DNA from: Cyclobacteriaceae bacterium
Lineage (GTDB): Bacteria; Bacteroidota; Bacteroidia; Cytophagales; Cyclobacteriaceae
NCBI GenBank assembly: GCA_958296015.1
Contig: CATQIH010000019.1
Coordinates: forward strand, 1 to 64,000
Direction of reading: 5' to 3'
DNA length: 64,000 bases
The notes under the pieces were generated by a model. It saw nothing but the letters and a program-made list of their open reading frames with translations. It did no database searches and was not told the origin of the DNA. Below, piece after piece: positions 17,832 through 26,932 of this stretch. A program made the translations under genes and the position numbers. The stretch's first letter is position 1, and each line of letters opens with the position of its first letter.

Positions 17832-18020
17832 TGCAGCTGCATTGGGTTTTGGCGTAGCCAGCAGGCTATGCTGAATTAAAAGGGAATCCGGTGAAAAACC
17901 GGAGCTATCCCCGTAGCTGTAAGCTTCATCCAAAGCTGTTCCAACCTCATTGCCACTGTTCCAACGTTTGGGATGGGAAGGCCAGGAACAGTGAAGCCAG
18001 CCAGAAGACCTGCCTGTTGC
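17832..18020 (+). ncRNA. Cobalamin riboswitch
   Basis: The core follows the class consensus: GGGAATCCGGTGAAAAACCGG, then GAGCTATCCCCGTAGCTGTAA, a variable arm, and the B12 box (AGCCAGCCAGAAGACCTGCC at about 17995-18014). It sits upstream of a BtuB-type receptor, the expected target. Boundaries are approximate to about 10 nt. CTGGCTGG at 18089-18096 is exactly complementary to CCAGCCAG inside the B12 box (17997-18004), which offers a mutually exclusive pairing for the expression platform. In the family, cobalamin binding reduces expression of transport genes. Confidence 0.93.
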
Positions 18021-18266
18021 ACATATTCGTTCGGGCTTTCGGTGGAAAGGCCAGGAATGTAGTAGCGATGTATTTCAGATATATCATGTCTGGCTGGTAG
18101 GCTATGTTTTATCAGCATATGCGCCTGCGCTCCTGCTGCTCATCCTAAAAAGCTCATTGGCTGATAAACTATCATCGCAATGGGTCACATGCTCTTCTTA
18201 CTGCTTTATGGCAGCATTTCTGGTGCTTTCCGCATATTGTTTTATGCAAGAGGAAGCAATACGTTT

Positions 18267-20234
18267 ATGCAAAGTGCCCTTTGTGTCGCCATGATTTGCA
18301 TAGCGTTACAACCCGCAATTGCCCAGCAAAGTGTTGCCCAGCAAAGTGTTGCCCAGCAAAATGTTGCCCAGCAAACTCTAGATTCTGTATGGTTGCTGGA
18401 AGAAGTACCTGTCACGGATTCCCGGCTGGCGCTGTTTGCTTCCGGCGACAAGGTAGCACCTGTCACCGGGTATGCTATTGGCAATATGGACTATACCAAC
18501 CTGTCGGAGTTGCTGATGAAGTATTCTGCCATCAATGTACGGTCTTATGGCGTGGGTGGACTGTCTACTGCTTCCCTGCGAGGGACAGGCAGCAATCATA
18601 CGGCAGTCTTTTGGGAAGGCATCAACCTGCAAAGCTCTATGAACGGCAGCCTGGACCTCACCCTGATGCCGGTGTCTTTTATAGATGACATTTCTTTGCA
18701 ATATGGTAGTGCCGGTTCGCTCTTTGGTTCGGGGGCAATGGGTGGCGCGATTCATCTGGCATCGCAGGGACTTTCCGAAAATGATGGCTGGCAGGGTAGA
18801 TTGTACCAGCAGCTAGGAAGCTTTGGTAGCACTTATACCGGGCTGAATGTCGGTGTGCGGGAGGGGAAATTTGCCGTAAAAGTAAGGGGATTTGCCAGCC
18901 AGGCAGACAACGACTTTCCATTCTTTAATATCTATAAAAATCGCCGGGAAACCAGGCAAAATGCAGCGATCAGGCAGCACGGACTACTGGCAGAAACCTA
19001 TCTTTCTCTTAACAGCCGCCATGATCTCAGTCTCAAATACTGGTTTCAGGATAACCTGGTGCATATACCCAGTGTGGTGGCCGCTGGTGGCAAAGCCCGT
19101 GCTACCCAAGCCGATGTATTTCACCGGGCCATATTGCAATGGCAGTGGCAGGAAAGAAACAATATACTGAAAGCACATACGGCTCTGGTTTATCACAATC
19201 TGGTATACGACGATAAAATGAGAGAGCCTTCTCTTAGCCAGTCCACTTCCTGGATCACAGAGGTAGGTAATACGCATTATCTGAATGATAAGAACTGGCT
19301 GTATGCCGGACTCAACCATACCTACGAGACGGCGACGGTAGACAGCTACGGAGCCAACCGTCCGCAACGAAACCGTACTGCGCTATACTTGTCTTACCGG
19401 ACGCTGTTGATACGTAAACTGGAAGGCACTTTGGGTATGAGAGAAACCCTGATTGATGGAAAACCATCGCCTTTTCTGCCTTCTCTTGGGTTGAGCTATG
19501 CACTCACGCAGCAGTGGCATCTCAAAACCAAAGTGGCCCGCAGCTATCGGGTGCCCACATTTAATGACCTCTACTGGGTAGGTGCAGGTGGCCTAGGTAA
19601 CCCGGATTTGCAACCGGAAAAAGGCTGGAGTAGTGAGGTGGGCATACAAGCTTCTGATCATACGATGGGCCAGGTCAGTATCTCTGGCGAGGCTACCATT
19701 TTCAGTAGCAGTATCAACCAATGGATAGGCTGGGTGCCGGTGACGGCCTCGGAATGGTCGCCCATCAATGTAGAGCAGGTGTGGGCCAGGGGAGTAGAAG
19801 TGAGTGGCAATATGCAGTACCAGTTTTCGCGCAAACTGTCAGCCCAGGTGTGGGGCACCTATACCTATACCAAATCTACCAAAGAAAAGATCAACGATGG
19901 CGGTAGTGCCACAGAGCTGCACAAGCAGTTGATCTATACGCCTTATCACCAGTTCAAAGCCTCGGTGAATATGTACTATCAGCAGTGGACGGTTGGGTAT
20001 TCGCATCTTTTTGTCGGCGACCAGTTTGCCACCAGCAGCAACCAGTTGACGCTGCCTTACTATAATATTGGTGATTTTTCTCTGACTTATCAGTGGAAGA
20101 TCAGTCATCAACATCAGTTGTTGCTCAATGGCAAGCTCAACAATGCATTCAACAAAGATTATGAAGTGAGGAGAGGCTATCCAATGCCTGGTCGGAATTA
20201 CCATATCAGTATCATTTATCAATTCAACCAATAA
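18267..20234 (+). CDS. btuB: TonB-dependent cobalamin receptor, BtuB-like
   Basis: I chose ATG 18267: it gives a proper signal peptide (MQSALCVAMICIALQPAIA) and has GAGGAAG just upstream. An in-frame ATG at 18180 lies in the riboswitch leader. The product has about 655 residues. After the signal peptide come four 15-bp repeats encoding QQSVA-type units. The plug domain follows (LSELLMKYSAINVRSYGVGG, LRGTGSNHTAVFWEGINLQS, GSAGSLFGSGAMGGAIHL), then a 22-strand type barrel ending in a C-terminal aromatic strand (YHISIIYQFNQ). The first strands lack a carboxypeptidase-like domain, unlike SusC. The upstream cobalamin riboswitch and the downstream BtuG-like lipoprotein support corrinoid uptake across the outer membrane, driven by TonB. 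Confidence 0.92.
   Translation: MQSALCVAMICIALQPAIAQQSVAQQSVAQQNVAQQTLDSVWLLEEVPVTDSRLALFASGDKVAPVTGYAIGNMDYTNLSELLMKYSAINVRSYGVGGLSTASLRGTGSNHTAVFWEGINLQSSMNGSLDLTLMPVSFIDDISLQYGSAGSLFGSGAMGGAIHLASQGLSENDGWQGRLYQQLGSFGSTYTGLNVGVREGKFAVKVRGFASQADNDFPFFNIYKNRRETRQNAAIRQHGLLAETYLSLNSRHDLSLKYWFQDNLVHIPSVVAAGGKARATQADVFHRAILQWQWQERNNILKAHTALVYHNLVYDDKMREPSLSQSTSWITEVGNTHYLNDKNWLYAGLNHTYETATVDSYGANRPQRNRTALYLSYRTLLIRKLEGTLGMRETLIDGKPSPFLPSLGLSYALTQQWHLKTKVARSYRVPTFNDLYWVGAGGLGNPDLQPEKGWSSEVGIQASDHTMGQVSISGEATIFSSSINQWIGWVPVTASEWSPINVEQVWARGVEVSGNMQYQFSRKLSAQVWGTYTYTKSTKEKINDGGSATELHKQLIYTPYHQFKASVNMYYQQWTVGYSHLFVGDQFATSSNQLTLPYYNIGDFSLTYQWKISHQHQLLLNGKLNNAFNKDYEVRRGYPMPGRNYHISIIYQFNQ
18321..18380 (+). 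repeat. 15-bp tandem repeat inside the BtuB-like gene
   Basis: Four tandem units of GCCCAGCAAAGTGTT (the third and fourth diverging) start at 18321, 18336, 18351 and 18366. They encode repeated AQQSV residues directly after the signal-peptide cleavage site. The length keeps the reading frame, so copy-number change would only vary the spacer before the TonB box and plug. Confidence 0.85.
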
Positions 20235-20251
20235 TTTTACAACTACACACG

Positions 20252-21343
20252 ATGAAAAAGCATGATCTGCACCCGTTATTATTTGGCTTATCCATAGCCC
20301 TTTCTATCTTTTTAAGTGCCTGTTCAGACGATGACATGAATCCCGAAGTGCCTGTGGCTGCACAGGATGGTTATTTTATTGTCAATGAAGGGTTATACGG
20401 AGGTGCCAACACTTCTCTGTCGTACTACGACAGAGCCAAAGATTCGGTCATCAACAACGTATTTTATGCGGCTAATAGACTCCCTTTGGGCGACCAGACC
20501 CAATCGATGAGCGTCTTTGATAGCCTGGGCTTTATCCTGGTGCAGAACTCTGCCAAAATTGAGGTGATCAGGCGGAAGGACTTTACGTCGGTGGCTACCA
20601 TAACAGCAGCAGAAGGCATCGTATCGCCCCGCTACTTTCTGGGCATCAACAAAGACAAAGCCTATGTATCCGACTGGGGAGCAGATGGTAAGACCGGTAC
20701 AGTTAAAGTGCTGGACTTGAATACGTATAAAATAACAAAAGACATCCCGGTAGGAGAAGGAGCGAATAAATTGATGATGGTAGATGATCAGGTATATGTG
20801 GCCAACCAGGGAGGCTATGGCCATGATAGTACCGTCATGGTCATCAACCCACAAACAGATGCCGTAGTGGATACCATTGTGGTAGGGGATAATCCGGCTA
20901 GTCTAATTATAGATGCCAATGGTAACGTCTGGGTAGCTGGTGACGGAAAAACCACCTACAATAGTGACTATTCAGTGGATGAATCAGCAAGTACACCCGG
21001 TTTTATCGCAAAAGTTATTGATCGTAAGGTTGAAATAAAGTTAAACATGCAAAAAATTTCATCCGGGCCGGGCAACATAGCAATCAGTAATGATGGCTCC
21101 ACGCTATACTTTACCTATGCAGACGAACTTTACAAAATGAACGTCAGTGATCAGACAATGCCTGCTATGCCTTTCATCAATAAAAGCTTCTACGGCTTGG
21201 GCATTGATCCGGCAACCGGAGATATTCTGGCAGGAGAAGCACCTAATTATAGCGACAATGGCACTTTCTACCGTTACGATGCCACGGGCAACCTGATTAA
21301 AAGCTATCCGGTAGGCATTGCACCCAACGGATTTGCGTTTTAG
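20252..21343 (+). CDS. BtuG-like surface lipoprotein, YncE-type beta-propeller (DUF5074)
   Basis: The product (363 aa) has a lipoprotein signal ending LSACSDDD; acidic residues after Cys24 match the surface-export signal of Bacteroidota lipoproteins. The remainder consists of repeated beta-propeller blades: GYFIVNEGLYGGANTSLSYY, AYVSDWGADGKTGTVKVLD, VYVANQGGYGHDSTVMVIN, VWVAGDG and so on. DUF5074/YncE propellers encoded after btuB include BtuG of Bacteroides thetaiotaomicron, which binds corrinoids very tightly and hands them to BtuB. Position 18 bp after the riboswitch-controlled btuB makes that role likely here. Binding itself is inferred. Confidence 0.85.
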   Translation: MKKHDLHPLLFGLSIALSIFLSACSDDDMNPEVPVAAQDGYFIVNEGLYGGANTSLSYYDRAKDSVINNVFYAANRLPLGDQTQSMSVFDSLGFILVQNSAKIEVIRRKDFTSVATITAAEGIVSPRYFLGINKDKAYVSDWGADGKTGTVKVLDLNTYKITKDIPVGEGANKLMMVDDQVYVANQGGYGHDSTVMVINPQTDAVVDTIVVGDNPASLIIDANGNVWVAGDGKTTYNSDYSVDESASTPGFIAKVIDRKVEIKLNMQKISSGPGNIAISNDGSTLYFTYADELYKMNVSDQTMPAMPFINKSFYGLGIDPATGDILAGEAPNYSDNGTFYRYDATGNLIKSYPVGIAPNGFAF

Positions 21344-21394
21344 AGATTGGGGGGGTTATGTCTGTTTCCAATCCGCAATACCTAATCTCAACGC

Positions 21395-22234
21395 CTAAAA
21401 AACAAATACAAACCGTACCATGTTGGGTGCTACCTGTGGGCCTTGCATGTGGGCTTTGGTGGAGCGTTCGCTGGCTTTTGTTTTATGTAATTGTGGGATT
21501 AAATAACCGGTAGCGGCTCCAACAACATAGCCTACGATCACATCGGTAGGAAAATGTTTGCCTGCCTTGTAACGGAAGTACCCGGTGGCTGCCGGCCAGA
21601 GGGCAGCACCTGTCCACACCAGGGCTTTGGTGGTACGGTTATCTATGTTATCTGAAATCACTTTTGCCGTAAAAAACGAGATCGCTGCCGTGTAGGAAGT
21701 ATGTCCGGAAAAGAAAGAGTAGTTGCTGGCAGCAGAGGTGCGGACATCATCAGGCACACTCATGTTATAGGTAAGTGGCCTGGGCCTTTTGATAAGTGCT
21801 TTGGTGATGCCTGTGAGTGCTTCTGTAATAAGCATGGTTTCTGCCAGCATCACGGCAATCGTACCCGGCTCACTTCTGATCTCTGGAATCAGCAAGGTAG
21901 CCAGCGGAAATGCACCGGATGCCAGTAAAAACACATCGCTGGCAGTGCGGGCATTCTGACTGTAATTCGTAGTAGCCGACCGGTCAATGGCAAATATATC
22001 GCTGGCATTGAGCTTGCCGATGTCTTCTATGGTAAGCGGTTTGTTTCTGGTTCGGAGCAGCAGGCTTGCTGTAGTACCAGCCACACCGGTGGCAAGCAAA
22101 GGAATTTCTTTGGAAGGGGTAAGCTGGTAGGCATGTTGCGCATCAGTATTTGTGGGAGCAAGAGAAAAGAAAAGTAGCAGGTAAAAACACAGCATATAGA
22201 GAGGCTGGGTCAATCTCACGTGTAATCTTTGCAT
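21395..22234 (-). CDS. PAP2-superfamily phosphatase, envelope-localised
   Basis: I chose the ATG at 22234 (MQRLHVRLTQPL), which gives a signal peptide ending NTDAQ; an upstream in-frame start adds 10 residues. The three motifs of the acid-phosphatase/PAP2 family are present: KALIKRPRP, YSFFSGHTS (SGH), and GYFRYKAGKHFPTDVIVG (R, H and D). These enzymes dephosphorylate lipid phosphates such as undecaprenyl pyrophosphate, phosphatidic acid or lipid A. Substrate cannot be told from sequence. Hydrophobic segments around residues 95-130 and 180-240 suit a membrane-bound enzyme facing the periplasm. It is convergent with the BtuG-like gene. Confidence 0.88.
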   Translation of the reverse strand: MQRLHVRLTQPLYMLCFYLLLFFSLAPTNTDAQHAYQLTPSKEIPLLATGVAGTTASLLLRTRNKPLTIEDIGKLNASDIFAIDRSATTNYSQNARTASDVFLLASGAFPLATLLIPEIRSEPGTIAVMLAETMLITEALTGITKALIKRPRPLTYNMSVPDDVRTSAASNYSFFSGHTSYTAAISFFTAKVISDNIDNRTTKALVWTGAALWPAATGYFRYKAGKHFPTDVIVGYVVGAATGYLIPQLHKTKASERSTKAHMQGPQVAPNMVRFVFVF

Positions 22235-22323
22235 AGTGACAATATTGTTTAGATGTAAAATCAAACCCTATTTTCACCAAAAATGTTGTTGACATATCAT
22301 GAATGTGAAAGTGCAAAAGACTT

Positions 22324-23979
22324 TTAGAGGGTAGCGTTGTCGGCAGGTTCTTCTATGGTTTCCTGTTGAAAATGCCCGACAATTTCTGCTTTCTGAGCAA
22401 GTAGAATAGAGAAAGTGGTTTGTTCTTCGTTAGATTCCCAGGCAATGTCACCACTGAGCTTCTCTACGGCTTTTTTGGCAACATACAGTCCCAGGCCGGC
22501 ACCTTTGGATTGTTCCGTGCCCCGGTAGAACATATCAAAAATATGCGGACCGTTTTCTTGTGAGATACCAATACCATTATCTCTGATATGGATACAGGTA
22601 GTAAATTCATCCGAAACAACTTCAATAGAAACCCAGGGAGTTCCACTTGTCCTTTTGCTGTATTGCAGCGCATTTCTGACAATATGTTCGATCACCAACT
22701 GTAGCATACCCTCATCGCTAACAAGCGTCATATCTTGGGGAATATGCTGTATGATTCGGATGTTGGGGTAAACTTCGGCAGGGTTCAGGATGCTGAAGAC
22801 TTCTTGTATTATCTTGTGCAGATCAATCTTTTTAATGTTGGCTTCTGCATCTTTGATAGACAGCATCTGAAGTAACTGGGAGAGCCGGTAATGCATCACA
22901 TCAATGTTGTTTCTGAAGCGGTCTACATAAAACGCTGTGTTTGCCTTATCGAGCAGTACCAGATTGCCCAGTCCTTTCAGGGTAACAATAGGTCCCATCA
23001 GGTCGTGGGAGGCCCGGTAGATAAAGGTATCCAGTTCGCGACTGGCAGAAAGCAACTGTCTGTTGGTAATCATCAGGCGAAGCGTTCGTTCTTCTACCTC
23101 CTGCTCCAGCTTTCCGTTGTTGGTCTGTAGCTGTTGGTTTTTCTCCTCAATCTCTTGTTTTGCATCTACCAGTTCCTGGTTGAATGTAGTCAGAAAATCG
23201 TTCTGCACTTCTATCTGCTCTTTCTGCAAATACACTTCATTATTGGAAGCCATCAGTTCTTCCATTGCTTCTTCCAGAAATGTACTGCTTTCCTCCATCT
23301 CTTCGTTGGCTTTGTGTACATCTTCCAGGAGTTTCTCTATTCTTCTTTCGTATTTTTGATTGATCTTTTGGAGAAGAGTAAACCCCGCTGCAAACAGGGC
23401 CATGCTGATCAGTTGTGTGGCATGGACTAGCCTGTGCGAAACCGTATCAACGCTGATACTTGCAGGAATTACATCGAACAGTTGATGCAGCGTGTCGTAG
23501 GTAAGCAACAATAAAAAGACAGCAGCTATACAGGTAGCGATCGCATATTTTCGCCTGATGTCAAACAAAATTAGGGGAAATATTACCCAGATCATCAGCA
23601 AAAAGCGAGGAAAGTAATAGTTAAAAATATCGGAGCCTGTATGTTCATGGAGCTTGACAAAAATAGATGAGAGCACAATAAACAGGGGTTGCAGCAGGCA
23701 AAAAGCAAACCTGGCAAGGGTGGTTTTGCCATATCTGTTCAATACGGGAGTAAGTAAAACAAGCAGTGAAAAGCCAACGGTAACATAGGAACAAAAATAC
23801 TGCTCTACAAAGGCAAATACACCTATAGCAACCAAGGCGATCAGGCTAATCTTTTTAGCCATACGGTTGGAGAGCACAATACGTTTCTGTAAATGATAAG
23901 GCATATTGGGTACTACACCCAGCACTGATATATCTTTCCAAAGGTTTACAAAACTTATCATATACTCATGGCTGATCAT
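22324..23979 (-). CDS. Membrane sensor histidine kinase, 551 aa
   Basis: The N-terminal 215 residues contain about six hydrophobic helices (for example KISLIALVAIGVFAFVEQYF, FLLMIWVIFPLILFDI, AIATCIAAVFLLLLTYD), a 7TM/MASE-like input. A long coiled coil (about 215-315) links it to a HisKA domain with His325 (RASHDLMGPIV). An ATPase domain follows with the N box (IEHIVRNALQYSK), G1 (IRDNGIGIS) and G2 (GAGLGLYVAKKA). The start could also be Met7 at 23961. No response regulator is adjacent, so its partner is unknown. The sensed signal is membrane-associated by inference. The upstream gap 23980-24313 shows no gene. Confidence 0.9.
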   Translation of the reverse strand: MISHEYMISFVNLWKDISVLGVVPNMPYHLQKRIVLSNRMAKKISLIALVAIGVFAFVEQYFCSYVTVGFSLLVLLTPVLNRYGKTTLARFAFCLLQPLFIVLSSIFVKLHEHTGSDIFNYYFPRFLLMIWVIFPLILFDIRRKYAIATCIAAVFLLLLTYDTLHQLFDVIPASISVDTVSHRLVHATQLISMALFAAGFTLLQKINQKYERRIEKLLEDVHKANEEMEESSTFLEEAMEELMASNNEVYLQKEQIEVQNDFLTTFNQELVDAKQEIEEKNQQLQTNNGKLEQEVEERTLRLMITNRQLLSASRELDTFIYRASHDLMGPIVTLKGLGNLVLLDKANTAFYVDRFRNNIDVMHYRLSQLLQMLSIKDAEANIKKIDLHKIIQEVFSILNPAEVYPNIRIIQHIPQDMTLVSDEGMLQLVIEHIVRNALQYSKRTSGTPWVSIEVVSDEFTTCIHIRDNGIGISQENGPHIFDMFYRGTEQSKGAGLGLYVAKKAVEKLSGDIAWESNEEQTTFSILLAQKAEIVGHFQQETIEEPADNATL

Positions 23980-24313
23980 TGAAACTTACGGTGCTATATA
24001 CATAAGGCATGGTGGTTACTGTTATCCAAGTAGACGAAAGTGCAGGTGCCTATACGAAAGCTACTGAGTAGGCTATTTTTAGTATAGGCTAAATTAGGTA
24101 TTCTCCCAGATGATTTTTGGTATGTTAAGGTGGTAATTGCTACGCTGTAAGAAACCAGCCAGAATAGTGGATAAGCGTTTTGTAAGGCCACACATCAGTA
24201 AAAGACAAAGGCATCCTTTGTAGCAATTGGTATTTACTTACCGATTCCTATTGTTCACTATGGTAAGATTCTACAAATTTGCACCCGATGTATAGTAGGA
24301 TAATCTTTAGCGC

Positions 24314-25381
24314 ATGAAATATTTTTTATGGCTGCTGTTGCTGCTGGGCTGCTGCGTTTGCTGTAAAACAACGCAGCAGCCTTCCGAAAGCGATGCGGTG
24401 AAGACAACAGATATTTTGTTGATCGCTACCGCCCATGATCTTCGGGAGACACCCGCTGAAGCCGTTGAAGCAATAAAAGATACGATTCTGGCCTTCAAGC
24501 CGGAAGGTTTCTTTGTAGAACTTCCACCTGCCGATGATAAGTATGCCAATGAGGTCGTATTTAACTACAGTCAGAACTTTGCACTTTTTCATCATCTTCT
24601 TCATAAAAAAAATATCCAGATACGGCTGGCCGATTCGGTCATTGATCAATATCAACAGTTGCTGTTAGCCAAACCCGGCGACCCGGAATATCTGGGCAAT
24701 CTGCTGCATGCTTACCTGCTAAAGTTTGATATCAGCAATGCCCTGTATTATTCCTACCTGCTTTTTAGCCAGTATCAGAAGGATGATTCGGTGATGGCTA
24801 TGCTGGAACAGTCGCTTTTCTCGTCAGATACCCTGGACCAATACCAGTTGATCATCACCGGACAGGAAAAAGATGAATTTTCTCAGATTGTTTTTCCCGT
24901 GGCAAAAGAGCTGGGTATTCGTCAGTTGTATGGTTTTGATAACCGGGACGATGAATATGATTACAATAAAGCTTTGAAGACGAATGATGCTGAATTGCGC
25001 CTGTATATCAAAGAGAAGTATGGCATAACCAACGAAGATTCTGTGAAGGAAAAGCTAGAAGCAATACTACAAACAGACCAGAGAAAAGGGTATGCGCAAG
25101 AGGAGGTCTTCCGGTTTCTCAACACCGAAGCCTACGATGCAAACAGGGAAGCAGAATACAAGCATCGCATAGACACGATCCGTTCAGAAAATAGTCGTAA
25201 TTATCTGAAATTCTGGATGTTGCGCAACCAAAAGATGAGCAACAACATCGCACAAGCTATTCGGGATACGGGTGCCAAACGCGTAGTAGTGTTGGTAGGA
25301 GCCGCCCATGCCTGGACTTTGCAGCAAATGCTCGCAGAAAGGGGTTATCATATACTACGGCCTTTCCGTGATATGCCCTAA
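24314..25381 (+). CDS. DUF5694-type lipoprotein (TraB/GumN-like fold)
   Basis: The product (355 aa) has a lipoprotein signal (KYFLWLLLLLGCC) with several cysteines. After DILLIATAHDL and GFFVELPPADD, the middle is helical. The C-terminus reads RVVVLVGAAHAWTLQQML. The paired LIxxxHD and LVGxxHxxxLxxML motifs are seen in DUF5694 and, more distantly, in TraB/GumN and EreA-type putative metal-dependent hydrolases. No activity is established for the Bacteroidota members. It is likely anchored in the envelope. It has no obvious operon partner; a possible terminator lies at 25447-25500 downstream. Confidence 0.75.
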   Translation: MKYFLWLLLLLGCCVCCKTTQQPSESDAVKTTDILLIATAHDLRETPAEAVEAIKDTILAFKPEGFFVELPPADDKYANEVVFNYSQNFALFHHLLHKKNIQIRLADSVIDQYQQLLLAKPGDPEYLGNLLHAYLLKFDISNALYYSYLLFSQYQKDDSVMAMLEQSLFSSDTLDQYQLIITGQEKDEFSQIVFPVAKELGIRQLYGFDNRDDEYDYNKALKTNDAELRLYIKEKYGITNEDSVKEKLEAILQTDQRKGYAQEEVFRFLNTEAYDANREAEYKHRIDTIRSENSRNYLKFWMLRNQKMSNNIAQAIRDTGAKRVVVLVGAAHAWTLQQMLAERGYHILRPFRDMP

Positions 25382-25446
25382 CAACTTATTTAAGACGAAT
25401 ACTTACCGCTTTTTTCCTTGCTTTACTGCTTTAGTTCTTATCTTTG

Positions 25447-25500
25447 AACCCTGCAAAAGAAGATCAACCATCATGAATCATCACCCTTGCAGGGTTTTTG
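25447..25500 (+). terminator. Inverted repeat followed by T-run
   Basis: AACCCTGCAA (25447-25456) pairs with TTGCAGGGTT (25487-25496), and TTT follows. The 30-nt loop is long for a simple terminator. It lies between the DUF5694 gene and the HAD gene, 22 bp before the latter's ATG, so it could also act as an attenuator. Confidence 0.5.
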
Positions 25501-25521
25501 GTACTATAAACAGCTATAAAT

Positions 25522-26202
25522 ATGCCTCGCCGTCCTGAAGTATTGTTTTTCGATGTAAACGAAACCTTATTGGATATTTCTCCACTACAATCCTCTGTAG
25601 CCCAGGCTTTGGGAGGCAACGAAGATGCTGCAAAGCTCTGGTTTACCACAGTGCTACAGTATACACTAGTAGAATCCGCTGCAAAACAGCACCATGCCTT
25701 CGACCAGATTGGCGTAGCCGTACTTCGGATGATTGCCGGCAACCATCATATAACATTGAGTGAAGAGCAGGCCAGGGAAGTGCTGATGCCTATCCGCTCA
25801 CTGGCTCCTTATCAGGAAGTAGAGGAAGCACTTACCCAGCTGAGAAGGGCAGGCTATCAGATGGTGGCACTCACCAACTCATCCAGCAGTGTGTTGAAAG
25901 ACCAGATCAAATATGCCGGGCTGAACAGCTTTTTTGGCTATACCTGGAGCGTGGCTGATATTGGTCTGTACAAACCTCACCGTGAGGTGTATCAGTGGGC
26001 GGCCCAGCGCTATGGTGCCGACCCTCGCGACTGTTTGCTGGTGGCAGCCCACGGCTGGGATGTTGCCGGTGCCCTGTGGGCCGGACTGCGTGCTGCTTTT
26101 ACCCAAAGACCCGGTCACCAACTCTATCCGCTGGCTCCTGAACCCGAGCATACGTCGCCTGATCTGTCCGGACTGGTAGAATACCTGGTTGATCTGGATT
26201 GA
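25522..26202 (+). CDS. HAD hydrolase, haloacid dehalogenase type II-like
   Basis: The product (226 aa) starts RRPEVLFFDVNETLLDISPL, in which Asp11 of FFDVNETL is the nucleophile. The other HAD motifs follow: MVALTNSSSSV (motif II), DIGLYKPHREVY with Lys (motif III), and LLVAAHGWDVAGA (motif IV). This arrangement (DVNETLL, TNSS, KPxxxxY, AAHxWD) is that of the (S)-2-haloacid dehalogenase subgroup, which hydrolyses 2-halo acids by an ester intermediate. Real substrates in this organism may be different small acids or phosphates. Convergent with DUF2461. Confidence 0.88.
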   Translation: MPRRPEVLFFDVNETLLDISPLQSSVAQALGGNEDAAKLWFTTVLQYTLVESAAKQHHAFDQIGVAVLRMIAGNHHITLSEEQAREVLMPIRSLAPYQEVEEALTQLRRAGYQMVALTNSSSSVLKDQIKYAGLNSFFGYTWSVADIGLYKPHREVYQWAAQRYGADPRDCLLVAAHGWDVAGALWAGLRAAFTQRPGHQLYPLAPEPEHTSPDLSGLVEYLVDLD

Positions 26203-26218
26203 TTGTTAAGTGTTAATC

Positions 26219-26869
26219 TCAACTGATCGCCACATTCAGATACTGTACAAGAGGCATCATGGCAGCAAACACCTTGACAACGTATTGCGGAAAGTCTTCG
26301 GCATGTACTTCGGCATCCGTGACGGGGTGCATCACCATAAAGTCTTTCATTTTCAGCAACTCTATGTTCGGATGATCTGCGGCATATCCTTTGGGTGGTC
26401 TTTTGAGCTTATTGCCTTTGATGGTTTCAAAGTACCGTTTAAAATCTTTGCTGTCTACAATAGATTTTAGTTCGCCTGCGTTGTAATCAATTTCCTGTCG
26501 CACTTTGTAGAGCGTATCAGATGAGGGCGCATACATACCGCCACCGATAAAAGATTCTCCATGAGGTTGCAGGTGCAGATAGTAACCCGCCTGCTCTCCC
26601 TTCTTACCCCCCTCCGACAAGTAGGCACCGAAGTGGTTTTTGTATGGAGACTTGTCTTTGGAAAAACGCACATCGCGGTGCAGTCTGAATATACAGTCTT
26701 TGGGCTGTAAGCCTGTCAAGGTCTCATCGATGGCAGGTATATCAGCCAGCAATGTGGCTACCAGTTGCTGGAAATCATCGCGAGCAGCATCGTACTGGCT
26801 GCGATTTTCATCCATCCAGGTTTTATCATTGTGCTTGCTGAGTTGTTTAAGAAAGTTGAGGATTGTCAT
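26219..26869 (-). CDS. DUF2461 family protein
   Basis: The product (216 aa) contains the family's sequence marks: FLKQLSKHNDKTWMDENRSQ at the N-terminus, CIFRLHRDVRFSKDKSPYKN in the middle and YYLHLQPHGESFIGGGMYAP after it. The family is widespread in bacteria and some fungi, is about 210-230 aa, and has no proven function. No signal peptide or membrane helix is seen. It lies 63 bp upstream of the murF stop on the same strand, with separate regulation likely. Confidence 0.88.
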   Translation of the reverse strand: MTILNFLKQLSKHNDKTWMDENRSQYDAARDDFQQLVATLLADIPAIDETLTGLQPKDCIFRLHRDVRFSKDKSPYKNHFGAYLSEGGKKGEQAGYYLHLQPHGESFIGGGMYAPSSDTLYKVRQEIDYNAGELKSIVDSKDFKRYFETIKGNKLKRPPKGYAADHPNIELLKMKDFMVMHPVTDAEVHAEDFPQYVVKVFAAMMPLVQYLNVAIS

Positions 26870-26932
26870 AGTATGGAGATGCCGTTGAGACCCAATATAC
26901 TGTGTCTTTACTGCGTCTGTACTTATATATGA

